From NCBI GenBank assembly GCA_964448005.1, contig CAYUUW010000021.1:1-21680 (forward strand): a stretch of DNA of 21,680 bases. The letters run 5' to 3'. The position numbers and the translations under genes were made by a program. Shown here one piece after another: positions 9,926 to 16,256 of this stretch; position 1 is the stretch's first letter, and every line of letters begins with the position of its first letter. The DNA is from CAYUUW01 sp964448005. Its GTDB lineage: Bacteria; Patescibacteriota; Gracilibacteria; UM-FILTER-43-11. The notes beneath the pieces were generated by a model. That model made no database searches and had not been told where the DNA came from. It saw only the letters and a list, made by a program, of their open reading frames with translations.

Positions 9926-11403
9926 AAAGAGCCTTCTCCGTCGGGCTGTTCTGCCTGCTGATGCTGAGTTCGGGCCAGGCCATGGCTTTCTATTCGCCCC
10001 TGCTTTCCTCGCAGGCCGGCATGATCCAGGAGCACATTCGCCTTTCCCAGGAGAAGAACGGCAGCGGCAGCCTGCTGGAGATGAGCCAGGAAATCATCGC
10101 GCAGGATCGGCTTCGGCGCGAGAAGGGAAAATCCTCAGCCAATTCCGGCCTGGCCGCGGCCGCGCGCAACGAGATCCTTGCGGATGCCACCAGCCAGGCC
10201 TTCCAGCAGCCTTTCGATTCGCTGATGATGGTCTTCAATTTCCTGCCCTCCTCCGGGGGTCTGGTGAGCAATTGCCTGCGCGACGACCTGTGGACGCTGA
10301 CGGACCTCAAAAGCCTGGTGGGCCGCGAGATGGTGAAGGCTTACCTGCTGGGCGACATTTTCCATGGCGACCAGCTGAAGCGCGATTGGGCCTGGCTGAC
10401 CAAGCACATCGATCTGCTCAAAAGGCAAGGCAACGATCCCAAGGCCAAGCTTACGGTCGCGGCCGATCAGGACGGCAAGAAAGTGGCGGCCCAGGTCAGC
10501 ATGCAGGACTACCTTTTCGGCGAGGAGAGCGAGATCTACTACTATGCCTTTGCTCTCCCCAGCACGCAGGGCTGTCCCCAAGGCGAGTTCGAGGCGCCTT
10601 TCGTGAAGATCGCCAATTCCGCCAAGGCCCTTGCCACGCTCAGCAGCGGCCGGGGCGCCGATTGGAATTGGGGCAGCATTTGGGAGATGGCCCAGGTGCA
10701 GGCCAAGCAGCGGGCCGCACAGTGGTTCGCCGCCAACCAGATCTCCGCCACTCTGGGCGCGGAGGGCGGGGGCCAGACCCAAAGCCTGGTCCAGGCCGAT
10801 GGCTGGGACCAGTGGGTGGGCCAGGCTCAAACGCAGCTGCAGATCCTTGAGGATTTGGCGGGGCCGGTGGCCGCCCCTTTCAGCTGGGGCCTGTACGAGC
10901 GCATCGACGGGGTCAATTACGTGGGCTCCGATTCGGCCTGCGCCTACTACGATTCCGGCGCCCAAAAATTCTATCCCTGCACGCCCCAGCAGCTGGAGGT
11001 CTTCAATGTATGCAAGCTTTCCTTGGCCGAGGCGAAGGAGCAGAACATTGCTCGCACCCGCAGAAACCTGAGGCAGTACAAGCAGCCCTATGGCTGCAGC
11101 CGCTTTGCCGTGACGGACCGCAATCAGGTGGAGTCTCAGCTGGCCAAATCGGTTCGCCTCAAACAGGAGGCACGGGAGCTCCAGGAGGAGCGGGAGAACG
11201 AAGCCCTGGCTTTTCGCTACCACCTTCAGCTGAACCAGCTGGGGGAGGGCAACCTGAACGCCTTGAGCCAATCGCTGGTGAAGTGGGAAGTGGAGATCCG
11301 GCGCGGGGTGGAGGCGGTGGACGAGCGCGCGGGCCTGGGCCTGCCGGCGATGCTGAAGAACGTCGTCATTTTCGAGTCGCGCCACTGCCCGAACAAGCAG
11401 TAG
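9913..11403 (+). CDS. secreted protein of unknown family; its 3' end is the repeated unit of this locus
   Basis: The protein has 496 residues. MQTLKRAFSVGLFCLLMLSSGQAMA is a signal peptide. The mature protein is mixed helical with Trp-rich stretches (DWAWLTKHIDLL, DWNWGSIWEMAQ), several Cys (NCLRDD, STQGC, SACAYY, YPCTP, NVCKL, YGCSR) and a C-terminal coiled-coil-like segment near residues 410-440. The C-terminus reads GLGLPAMLKNVVIFE followed by SRHCPNKQ and TAG. The DNA for this tail recurs at 12754 and 15308. The ATG at 9913 overlaps the previous gene, so it is probably the last gene of the operon. No convincing terminator follows, only a short ATTTGC/GCAAAT inverted repeat at 11429-11446. 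The family is not recognised. Confidence 0.85.
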   Translation: MQTLKRAFSVGLFCLLMLSSGQAMAFYSPLLSSQAGMIQEHIRLSQEKNGSGSLLEMSQEIIAQDRLRREKGKSSANSGLAAAARNEILADATSQAFQQPFDSLMMVFNFLPSSGGLVSNCLRDDLWTLTDLKSLVGREMVKAYLLGDIFHGDQLKRDWAWLTKHIDLLKRQGNDPKAKLTVAADQDGKKVAAQVSMQDYLFGEESEIYYYAFALPSTQGCPQGEFEAPFVKIANSAKALATLSSGRGADWNWGSIWEMAQVQAKQRAAQWFAANQISATLGAEGGGQTQSLVQADGWDQWVGQAQTQLQILEDLAGPVAAPFSWGLYERIDGVNYVGSDSACAYYDSGAQKFYPCTPQQLEVFNVCKLSLAEAKEQNIARTRRNLRQYKQPYGCSRFAVTDRNQVESQLAKSVRLKQEARELQEERENEALAFRYHLQLNQLGEGNLNALSQSLVKWEVEIRRGVEAVDERAGLGLPAMLKNVVIFESRHCPNKQ

Positions 11404-11405
11404 GA
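11325..11405 (+). repeat. gene-tail repeat, copy 1 (81 bp, intact gene end)
   Basis: This is the 3' end of the 9913 gene including its stop codon. It aligns without gaps to 12754-12834 with 7 differences in 81 bp, and more loosely to 15308-15381. It ends with the core CAAGCAGTAGG (11394-11404), which recurs at 12740-12750 and 12823-12833. Confidence 0.9.
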
Positions 11406-11487
11406 AGCATCAAAAAAAGCAAAGACTGATTTGCGCCAGGGCAAATTTCACTGATTCCCATGGGGGCTGATTTTTTCTCAAATTTAT

Positions 11488-11516
11488 TTGACAAAATAAA
11501 TAAAATTATATAAAAT
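11488..11516 (+). promoter_or_regulatory. near-consensus sigma70-type promoter for the first cargo gene
   Basis: TTGACA at 11488-11493, a 17-bp spacer and TAAAAT at 11511-11516 lie in a strongly AT-rich stretch, with an expected transcription start about 20 bp before the ATG at 11543. A small palindrome CAAATTTATTTG (11479-11490) overlaps the -35. Confidence 0.75.
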
Positions 11517-11542
11517 TGCAAGATTGTCTTCGGATTCAAAAA

Positions 11543-12715
11543 ATGACTCACAAAAACACAAATAGGGAGCTGCATTGCCACAGGCGGCCCACAGAACGCT
11601 CACAGGTTTATTTCAATGAATCCCCCGAGAATCCTTCTGGCACCGCAAGATTCGATGGAGGCATTGGCTTAGCGGATTTGATGGATTCCATTCAGGGGGC
11701 CATCGATTTTTGCGACGAAAGGGTTAAGGCTCTCTCCGGCAGTCCGCCAGCTGACCAGTCCGGCCCTTCGGATCACTTTGCCCCGATCGATATTCCGACC
11801 GACCGAGAGGTTGAGCCGCCTAACGCAGTGGATGCTCCGCAGAATGGCCCTCCTACCAATGACACGGTCCTTAGTCCTATTGGCATCCGAACTCCAGAAG
11901 ATGAGGCTAGGCATCAGGATTTTTTGGCTTCCATTCAGCAAATCACGCTTGATTATCCTTCGGCGCTCGCAAAAAAAATCATCGAAAAGGCTTCGCAAAT
12001 GACTTTGGCGGAAATGGAGGATTATAAGTTTATTCTGGAGTCTTATGCCGGAGAAGACGCCTATGTAATAAGCAAAATAGCTTCCATGGAACCCAAGACG
12101 GTAAAAATTTATGCGGAAGCCATTCGCTTGGGGCTTTCAATAGACCCCAAGGGGATCCGGAAAGAGGAGGTGCTCAGCATAGAAAGGATATTGACCAGTC
12201 CCGCCTCGCCTTTGGAAATTCAGGTTTTGGAATTCAGAATAAGAAAGGCTGAAGAAAAAGAAAGGCGTCAGGCAGAAGAGTACAAAAAAGATCTGCCCAA
12301 GCGCGAAGCAGTTTATCGAGAAAGGATCCAGAGTGTCACCCTGAGCAAGGCAGAGATGGCGGAGGTGGAGGAGGGGGTTCGTGTGGCACAAGGAGAATTG
12401 AATTCGCAGCTAGCAAACAAAAAAGGAAAGGAAAAAAGGTGGGCGAAAAAATATTTGCGGAAAAATAGGGAAAGGATTGATGCTGCAATAAGGGAAAGCT
12501 GCCTAATAATAGCCAAAATATCAAAATCCCTGCAGGAAAACAAAAAGCTCTATGATTCCGGCGGCGAGCGGGAGGCTTTTGAATTTGAGGAATACGCCAA
12601 ATGGGAATTGCACAAAGCCGAGTTGCAATTAGGCGTCGTGAAATCACTTCGCCATGAGCACGAAAAACAATCGGAATATGATGATTGGACGCGTTACGAC
12701 GGTTTGCGGCCTTAA
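11543..12715 (+). CDS. orphan cytoplasmic coiled-coil protein (cargo 1)
   Basis: I chose ATG 11543 (MTHKNTNREL...; 390 residues). The longer reading from TTG 11516 would begin inside the promoter. There is no signal peptide or membrane segment. Residues 1-120 are Pro/Asp-rich and probably disordered. From about 120 the protein is helical, with TLAEMEDYKFILESYAGEDAYVISKIASMEPKTVKIYAEAI suggesting short alpha-hairpin repeats; positions about 225-380 are very rich in Lys, Glu and Arg and likely coiled coil. Base composition is visibly more AT-rich than the upstream operon, and codons such as ATA and AAA are common. It lies alone between copies 1 and 2 of the gene-tail repeat and is flanked by the 11-bp direct repeat CAAGCAGTAGG. 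I do not recognise the family; it is probably an acquired gene. Confidence 0.8.
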   Translation: MTHKNTNRELHCHRRPTERSQVYFNESPENPSGTARFDGGIGLADLMDSIQGAIDFCDERVKALSGSPPADQSGPSDHFAPIDIPTDREVEPPNAVDAPQNGPPTNDTVLSPIGIRTPEDEARHQDFLASIQQITLDYPSALAKKIIEKASQMTLAEMEDYKFILESYAGEDAYVISKIASMEPKTVKIYAEAIRLGLSIDPKGIRKEEVLSIERILTSPASPLEIQVLEFRIRKAEEKERRQAEEYKKDLPKREAVYRERIQSVTLSKAEMAEVEEGVRVAQGELNSQLANKKGKEKRWAKKYLRKNRERIDAAIRESCLIIAKISKSLQENKKLYDSGGEREAFEFEEYAKWELHKAELQLGVVKSLRHEHEKQSEYDDWTRYDGLRP

Positions 12716-12739
12716 TCGTAAAAGTTCGACCTTTGAGAT

Positions 12740-12750
12740 CAAGCAGTAGG
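12740..12750 (+). repeat. 11-bp direct repeat at the right edge of cargo 1
   Basis: CAAGCAGTAGG is identical to the end of copy 1 (11394-11404) and copy 2 (12823-12833). Together with 11394-11404 it brackets cargo 1 as a target-site-duplication-like or attachment-core-like pair. At the left edge it is the natural end of a gene (codons for KQ, then TAG). Confidence 0.7.
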
Positions 12751-12753
12751 CGC

Positions 12754-12834
12754 GCGCGCCGGCCTGGGCCTGCCGGCCATGCTGAAGAACGTGGTGATCT
12801 TCGAATTGCGCCACTGCCCGAACAAGCAGTAGGA
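12754..12834 (+). repeat. gene-tail repeat, copy 2
   Basis: It is 74/81 identical to 11325-11405. The encoded tail GLGLPAMLKNVVIFE then LRHCPNKQ is preserved with one amino-acid change (S to L); the other in-frame differences are silent. No start codon or upstream gene body is attached, so this is a tail without a gene. Confidence 0.9.
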
Positions 12835-12860
12835 TTTTCGTAAAAGGATATTTTTCGGAT

Positions 12861-12898
12861 ATTTTAAAATCCGCCCCCAACCCTTGAGTTGGAGGCGG
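12861..12898 (-). terminator. rho-independent terminator of the 12950-14083 gene
   Basis: On the minus strand, arms CCGCCTCCAAC-type (12888-12898) and GTTGGGGGCGG (12871-12881) pair with one mismatch around a 6-nt loop, followed by ATTTTA. It sits about 50 bp after the stop of the minus-strand gene. Confidence 0.75.
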
Positions 12899-12949
12899 CT
12901 TGAGCCTGAGTTAATTCTGGTCCCTCCGCTTTTTTGCGCGAAGGAACGG

Positions 12950-14083
12950 TCAGTTCGGGAGGATGCGGGTGTGCGGGAACACCTGATCCGGCACCCAGTC
13001 GGGAAACTCGCAATCGAATCCGATGCCATCGGCGAGGGCGATTGAGTCACGGTAAGCGGTCCCGCCATCGGCAAGGACCATTGCGATGGAAACGATCTCC
13101 CCGGGGGTCACGGGAATCGTGGTTTGCAGCCAAGGGGTGGCTGCCCCGCCGGCAAAGCCGGTATTCCACAGTTCGGGAGCCTCGCATGGGCCGCACTCCG
13201 TCTCCGGGTTCGGAGCGTCCACGTACGTGATGAATTCGGACTCGATGCTGATCGGCAAGCCACCCGGGTCGAAGAGCGCATTCCCCATCCAGCCTTCGCT
13301 TTCCACCCACAGGATGAGGAAGTCGGCGTATTTCGGGTCGATCAGCGGGTGCTCCGGATAGTCATGCGAGCCGAACGCCGTGTGGATCATCAGGACTTTT
13401 GCCTCATCGGGCACCGGCCCCGTCAGCTCGAGGCTCACGACATCGAAGATGTCGAATCCCGCTTCTTCGTCCATGACTTTCACGACCGTGCCGGAGCAGT
13501 CGCCGGCCTCGGCAGGGCCATTCAGGCAGAGCGGGATGTTGGCCAAAAGCGGCTCCGGGAGTTCGTTGTGGAACTCCGCCGCGCCAGGCTGGCCGACGAG
13601 CGGCGTCCCAAAATCTTCCACAGGGCCGTACGGCACGTTGGCCGTGGGACCCGTGGAAAGGATGAGCATGCGCTCACCTTCGAGGGTGGGGTAGGCTTCT
13701 CCGATGTCTCCGCCCCAGGTGGCCACTTGAGAGAGTTCGCCACTGGTCACGCCGTATCCGTAACCACCGGTGAAATTCCCGTCGTTGGTGCAGTTCAGTC
13801 CCAGCACTTTTTTCACATCATCTTGATTCCCGGCCATCCCATCGCACGGGATGTGCGTGAGGGGGCAGGTGTCCTGGGGGGCCATGTCCGGCTCGGGACC
13901 GGTTTCACCGGGATCCCCGTCTCCGTCTCCGTTGCCCGGATCCCCGTCTCCGTCGCCGGTGAAATCGGTGCCGGTATCGGCTCCGAAGCTGCTCGTCGAG
14001 CCGTCGCTTTCGACGTTCCCAGAGCAGGCAAGAGCAAAAGAAAGGGCAAGGCCCAGTGGAAGGAATTGATTGCTGTTTCGCAT
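12950..14083 (-). CDS. lipoprotein with choice-of-anchor-L-like domain, myxobacterial type (cargo 2)
   Basis: The protein has 377 residues. The N-terminus MRNSNQFLPLGLALSFALAC has a signal peptide with a lipoprotein-like Cys at 20 (ALAC is an imperfect lipobox). Residues 43-59 are the linker GDGDGDPGNGDGDGDPG, typical of lipoproteins of Nannocystineae-like myxobacteria. The rest (about 80-300) has the layout I associate with choice-of-anchor L domains: MLILSTG, a PE-PLL segment, then YADFLILWVESEGWMGNALFDPGGLPISI, and a GCxxC-like ECGPCEAP near the C-terminus. A GGAG Shine-Dalgarno at 14092-14095 (8-nt spacing) is present, unlike the operon genes. It shares orientation with the next lipoprotein gene upstream, but a terminator lies between them. 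A surface or extracellular role is inferred; the activity is unknown. Confidence 0.85.
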   Translation of the reverse strand: MRNSNQFLPLGLALSFALACSGNVESDGSTSSFGADTGTDFTGDGDGDPGNGDGDGDPGETGPEPDMAPQDTCPLTHIPCDGMAGNQDDVKKVLGLNCTNDGNFTGGYGYGVTSGELSQVATWGGDIGEAYPTLEGERMLILSTGPTANVPYGPVEDFGTPLVGQPGAAEFHNELPEPLLANIPLCLNGPAEAGDCSGTVVKVMDEEAGFDIFDVVSLELTGPVPDEAKVLMIHTAFGSHDYPEHPLIDPKYADFLILWVESEGWMGNALFDPGGLPISIESEFITYVDAPNPETECGPCEAPELWNTGFAGGAATPWLQTTIPVTPGEIVSIAMVLADGGTAYRDSIALADGIGFDCEFPDWVPDQVFPHTRILPN

Positions 14084-14091
14084 TTGTCTTT

Positions 14092-14095
14092 CTCC
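14092..14095 (-). promoter_or_regulatory. Shine-Dalgarno of the 12950-14083 gene
   Basis: GGAG stands 8 nt before the minus-strand ATG at 14083. It is notable because the exported-protein genes at 6327, 8102, 9913, 15463 and 17959 show no such motif. Confidence 0.6.
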
Positions 14096-14239
14096 GTGGC
14101 GGTTCCTATGTAGCCAAAACTCAGGTTGTCAAAGGGCAGGGCGCCCCACGCCTAAGTATCCTGGAGGGCAAGGAACCACATGTGGGGGAATTATTGCAGG
14201 TTTTTCAAAAAAGTAAATTAGAACGAATAGGGTTTTTTG

Positions 14240-14264
14240 AAAAGGGCGACGCGTTGCGTCGCCC
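14240..14264 (-). terminator. rho-independent terminator of the 14295-15008 gene
   Basis: On the minus strand, perfect 9-bp arms GGGCGACGC and GCGTCGCCC close a 3-nt loop and are followed by TTTTC. It is 31 bp after the stop of the upstream minus-strand gene. Confidence 0.85.
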
Positions 14265-14294
14265 TCGAGGTTGACCGGAGGTTCGGTCAGGCTG

Positions 14295-15008
14295 TCAGAC
14301 GCAGTCTGACTGGTAGAGGCCCGGGTCCATCCCATCGCCGCCGTAGCAGATCGGGTTCTCGTCATCGGCGTTGGAGATGCCGTCGACGTCGTAGTCGAGC
14401 TGACCATCGTGGGCCCAGTTCATGCCGGACTCGTCGCAGTAGCTGTGAGCGTGGCATGGGTCGAGCCCCATGAAACGCTCGAGCCAGTTCGGAACACCGT
14501 CGCCGTCGAAGTCGGAAGTGTCCCCGACCCAGTTGCACCCCCCGTTGTCGCATTGCTGGATCCAGAGAGCAGCCCCGCAATGACGCAGAGTCATCTTGTT
14601 GCTCCAGGGCGCGAACCAGTCGAGGCACGCAGCTTCGTCGTCGCTAAACTGCTCGCCGCAGTTGCCCTGGTTCAGGGCGTAGCAGAGTTCTGCATCAGCG
14701 TCTGCCTCCGCCCGGCAGAGGATGAAGTGCGCCTGAGCGTCGTTCCAGTCGAACGCGGCCTGAGCCGTGCTCGCTCGGGTTCCACAGCCGCTCATGCCAG
14801 GCTCGCCCTGCGGACCCTGAGGGCCGGGCTCGCCTTGCGGACCGGGCTCGCCTTGCTCACAGGAGCCGTCACAGGGATCGCCCATGCCAGTCTCGCCATC
14901 GGCTTGTTCGTCGTCCGTGGTGGGTGACTCATCGGAGCCACCATCGCCACAGGCGCTCAAAGCAAGACCGGCGATGAGAGCGAGAGCTTTGAAAATGTCT
15001 GGTTGCAT
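14295..15008 (-). CDS. small lipoprotein with collagen-like repeat and Asp-rich calcium-type motifs (cargo 2)
   Basis: The start is taken at ATG 15008 (MQPDIFKALALIAGLALSAC; 237 residues), because it gives a clean lipoprotein signal with lipobox LSAC and Cys 20. An in-frame ATG at 15089 would add 27 residues ahead of it. After an acidic linker, residues 53-73 form seven Gly-X-Y triplets (GEPGPQGEPGPQGPQGEPG). The central part is Cys-rich (FILCRAEADADAELC, CGEQF, CLDWF, CGAALW, QQCDNGGC). Near the C-terminus FDGDGVPNWLERFMGLDPC and DYDVDGISNADDENP look like TSP3/EF-hand-like calcium loops. The protein style is that of myxobacterial outer-surface lipoproteins. It has its own terminator. The function is unknown. 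A 45-bp palindrome stands just upstream of the start. Confidence 0.82.
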   Translation of the reverse strand: MQPDIFKALALIAGLALSACGDGGSDESPTTDDEQADGETGMGDPCDGSCEQGEPGPQGEPGPQGPQGEPGMSGCGTRASTAQAAFDWNDAQAHFILCRAEADADAELCYALNQGNCGEQFSDDEAACLDWFAPWSNKMTLRHCGAALWIQQCDNGGCNWVGDTSDFDGDGVPNWLERFMGLDPCHAHSYCDESGMNWAHDGQLDYDVDGISNADDENPICYGGDGMDPGLYQSDCV

Positions 15009-15042
15009 CTTGGAAGTGTGCTTTCTGGCGCCCTTGTTTCTT

Positions 15043-15087
15043 GTTAGGCACCAGTGAGCCAACAGCATTAGCTCATTGATGCCTAAC
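15043..15087. repeat. 45-bp imperfect palindrome
   Basis: The arms GTTAGGCACCAGTGAGC (15043-15059) and GCTCATTGATGCCTAAC (15071-15087) pair at 15 of 17 positions around an 11-nt loop. It lies 34 bp upstream of the 15008 start, so it could be a leader hairpin or operator for the minus-strand lipoprotein gene, or a recombination-site relic. The end heptamers match integron core-site consensus but in the wrong order for attC. Confidence 0.8.
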
Positions 15088-15177
15088 AACCTCCGGTCTT
15101 TTAATGATCAGTTTTTGACCCAAACTATATAAATAGGTACTGCATTCCTGAATGGAAAGAGCGAGGGGCAAAAGCTC

Positions 15178-15257
15178 TAAAGTTTGTAAGACAAACTTTA
15201 ATACACAGTATTGGTAACTTTGTTACAAAAACAAAAATATTTTGAAAGAATATTTTT
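15178..15257. repeat. cluster of three perfect inverted repeats in AT-rich DNA
   Basis: The gene-free stretch 15088-15307 is AT-rich. It holds three inverted repeats in a row: TAAAGTTTGT/ACAAACTTTA (10-bp arms, 3-nt loop, 15178-15200), GTAAC/GTTAC (15214-15226) and AAAAATATT/AATATTTTT (9-bp arms, 15233-15257). No ORF with coding character is present. They could be protein-binding sites, a structured RNA or the end of a mobile element. Confidence 0.75.
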
Positions 15258-15307
15258 TGTAAGTCAAATTTATTCCTGGCGCCGCAATCCTTTCATCTTC
15301 CTGAATA

Positions 15308-15381
15308 GGCCTGGGCCTGCCGGCCATGCTGAAGAATGTGGCGACTTTCGAATCCGGTCGCCGCCCGAACCAGAGCTGAGG
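15308..15381 (+). repeat. gene-tail repeat, copy 3 (diverged)
   Basis: It shares GGCCTGGGCCTGCCGGCC and the following ATGCTGAAGAA with copy 2 at the same left border. It encodes GLGLPAMLKNVATFE then SGRRPNQS and TGA, so the reading frame and stop position are kept while the last residues have diverged. No gene body is attached. It closes the right side of cargo 2. Confidence 0.85.
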
Positions 15382-15398
15382 CTCGGGAATAAACGAAT

Positions 15399-15427
15399 TT
15401 GACGCAAGCCTTGCATTGCTTTATAAT
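15399..15427 (+). promoter_or_regulatory. strong sigma70-type promoter for the 15463 gene
   Basis: TTGACG at 15399-15404, a 17-bp spacer and perfect TATAAT at 15422-15427. The expected start of transcription is near 15434, giving a leader of about 30 nt. Confidence 0.85.
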
Positions 15428-15462
15428 CGACTCCTCCGCCTTATCCGACTAAATCCTTGCGC

Positions 15463-16221
15463 ATGAAAACCCCACTCCGGCTCCTGATGCTGCTCGCTGT
15501 CGCTTTCGTTTCCTTCCCTGCTGCGGGCCAGGCCCAAGATTCCACGCCTCCGGTGACGTTCGACCGCGTGCGGATCATTCCCTCCCAAAGCACGCTGAGC
15601 ACCTTGTCCCTTCGGCTGTGCAACAGCGCCGGTGAACCTGTTTCGATCCAGCTGGAGGCCCACAATACGGCCATCCATACTTTCTACAGGCGCAATTTCC
15701 TGGTCAGGGACGAAGGCTGCTCCGAGCAGTCCATGGATCTTCCCCGCGGCTTTTCGGCCATGGCCCAGTTCGGGGATCCGGTGAAGGTTTCCCTCAAGGG
15801 CGCCCAGGGCTCCGAAAGCCGGGCTTTGCTGCCTGTTCCCAAGCCTGTCCAGGCCTTCTTCGGCGCAGCCGTTCAGACTCCTGCGACTCCCGCTTCAGCG
15901 GACCTTCCCAAAACCGCCGCCAGCAGCAAAGCCGCCAAGCCCTGCCTTTCCACCGTCCAGGAAGGAGTGCACAGCCTTTGCCTGGGCGCCTTGGCCACTC
16001 ACACCAGCGGCCTGCGCATCAAGTTCGGCGAATGGAAGAACGACCAGGCCACGCTCAAGATCCGTCGCTTCCGCTGGGGAGGAGAGCAGGACCTGCGCCT
16101 GCAGGTGGGGGAATCCAAAACCATCTACAGCTGGGACAAGCCCTACCGCCGCCTCAAGATGACTTTGGAGAAGGGCCTGGAGAAAGACCAAATTCAGCTC
16201 CGCCTGGAGAGGCTGTATTAG
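15463..16221 (+). CDS. small secreted protein of unknown family
   Basis: ATG 15463 is used (252 residues); the frame extends two codons to a TTG that has no merit. MKTPLRLLMLLAVAFVSFPAAGQA is a signal peptide with likely cleavage before QDSTPP. Two beta-rich domains (about 30-130 and 165-252) are separated by an Ala/Pro/Lys linker (AAVQTPATPASADLPKTAASSKAAK). Each has a Cys pair (C..DEGC; CLSTVQEGVHSLC). The second ends in repeated basic/hydrophobic strands (RRFRWGGEQDLRLQVGESK, RRLKMTLEKG). No Shine-Dalgarno sequence is seen, as in the upstream operon, although the promoter is strong. It converges on the TrmB-family gene with 35 bp between them and no clear terminator. A cell-surface or periplasm-like role is inferred only from export. 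Confidence 0.82.
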   Translation: MKTPLRLLMLLAVAFVSFPAAGQAQDSTPPVTFDRVRIIPSQSTLSTLSLRLCNSAGEPVSIQLEAHNTAIHTFYRRNFLVRDEGCSEQSMDLPRGFSAMAQFGDPVKVSLKGAQGSESRALLPVPKPVQAFFGAAVQTPATPASADLPKTAASSKAAKPCLSTVQEGVHSLCLGALATHTSGLRIKFGEWKNDQATLKIRRFRWGGEQDLRLQVGESKTIYSWDKPYRRLKMTLEKGLEKDQIQLRLERLY

Positions 16222-16256
16222 TTTTGCACCTTTAGAATTCTGGTCGGCAAAGTCTT

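Noticed and set aside
11429..11446. Terminator after the 9913 gene
   Set aside because: The ATTTGC/GCAAAT stem is only 6 bp and is not followed by a T-run.
13124..14113. 329-codon plus-strand ORF
   Set aside because: It is the shadow of the minus-strand lipoprotein gene, which has a lipoprotein signal, Shine-Dalgarno sequence, terminator and domain-like sequence.
15043..15087. Integron attC site
   Set aside because: The heptamers fit the core consensus but occur as GTTRRRY first and RYYYAAC last, the reverse of attC. No partner core site within about 150 bp on either side completes a true site, and no integrase is present.
15211..15402. 63-codon plus-strand ORF spanning tail copy 3
   Set aside because: It reads the repeat in a different frame from the conserved tail, begins in the palindrome cluster and has no coding character.
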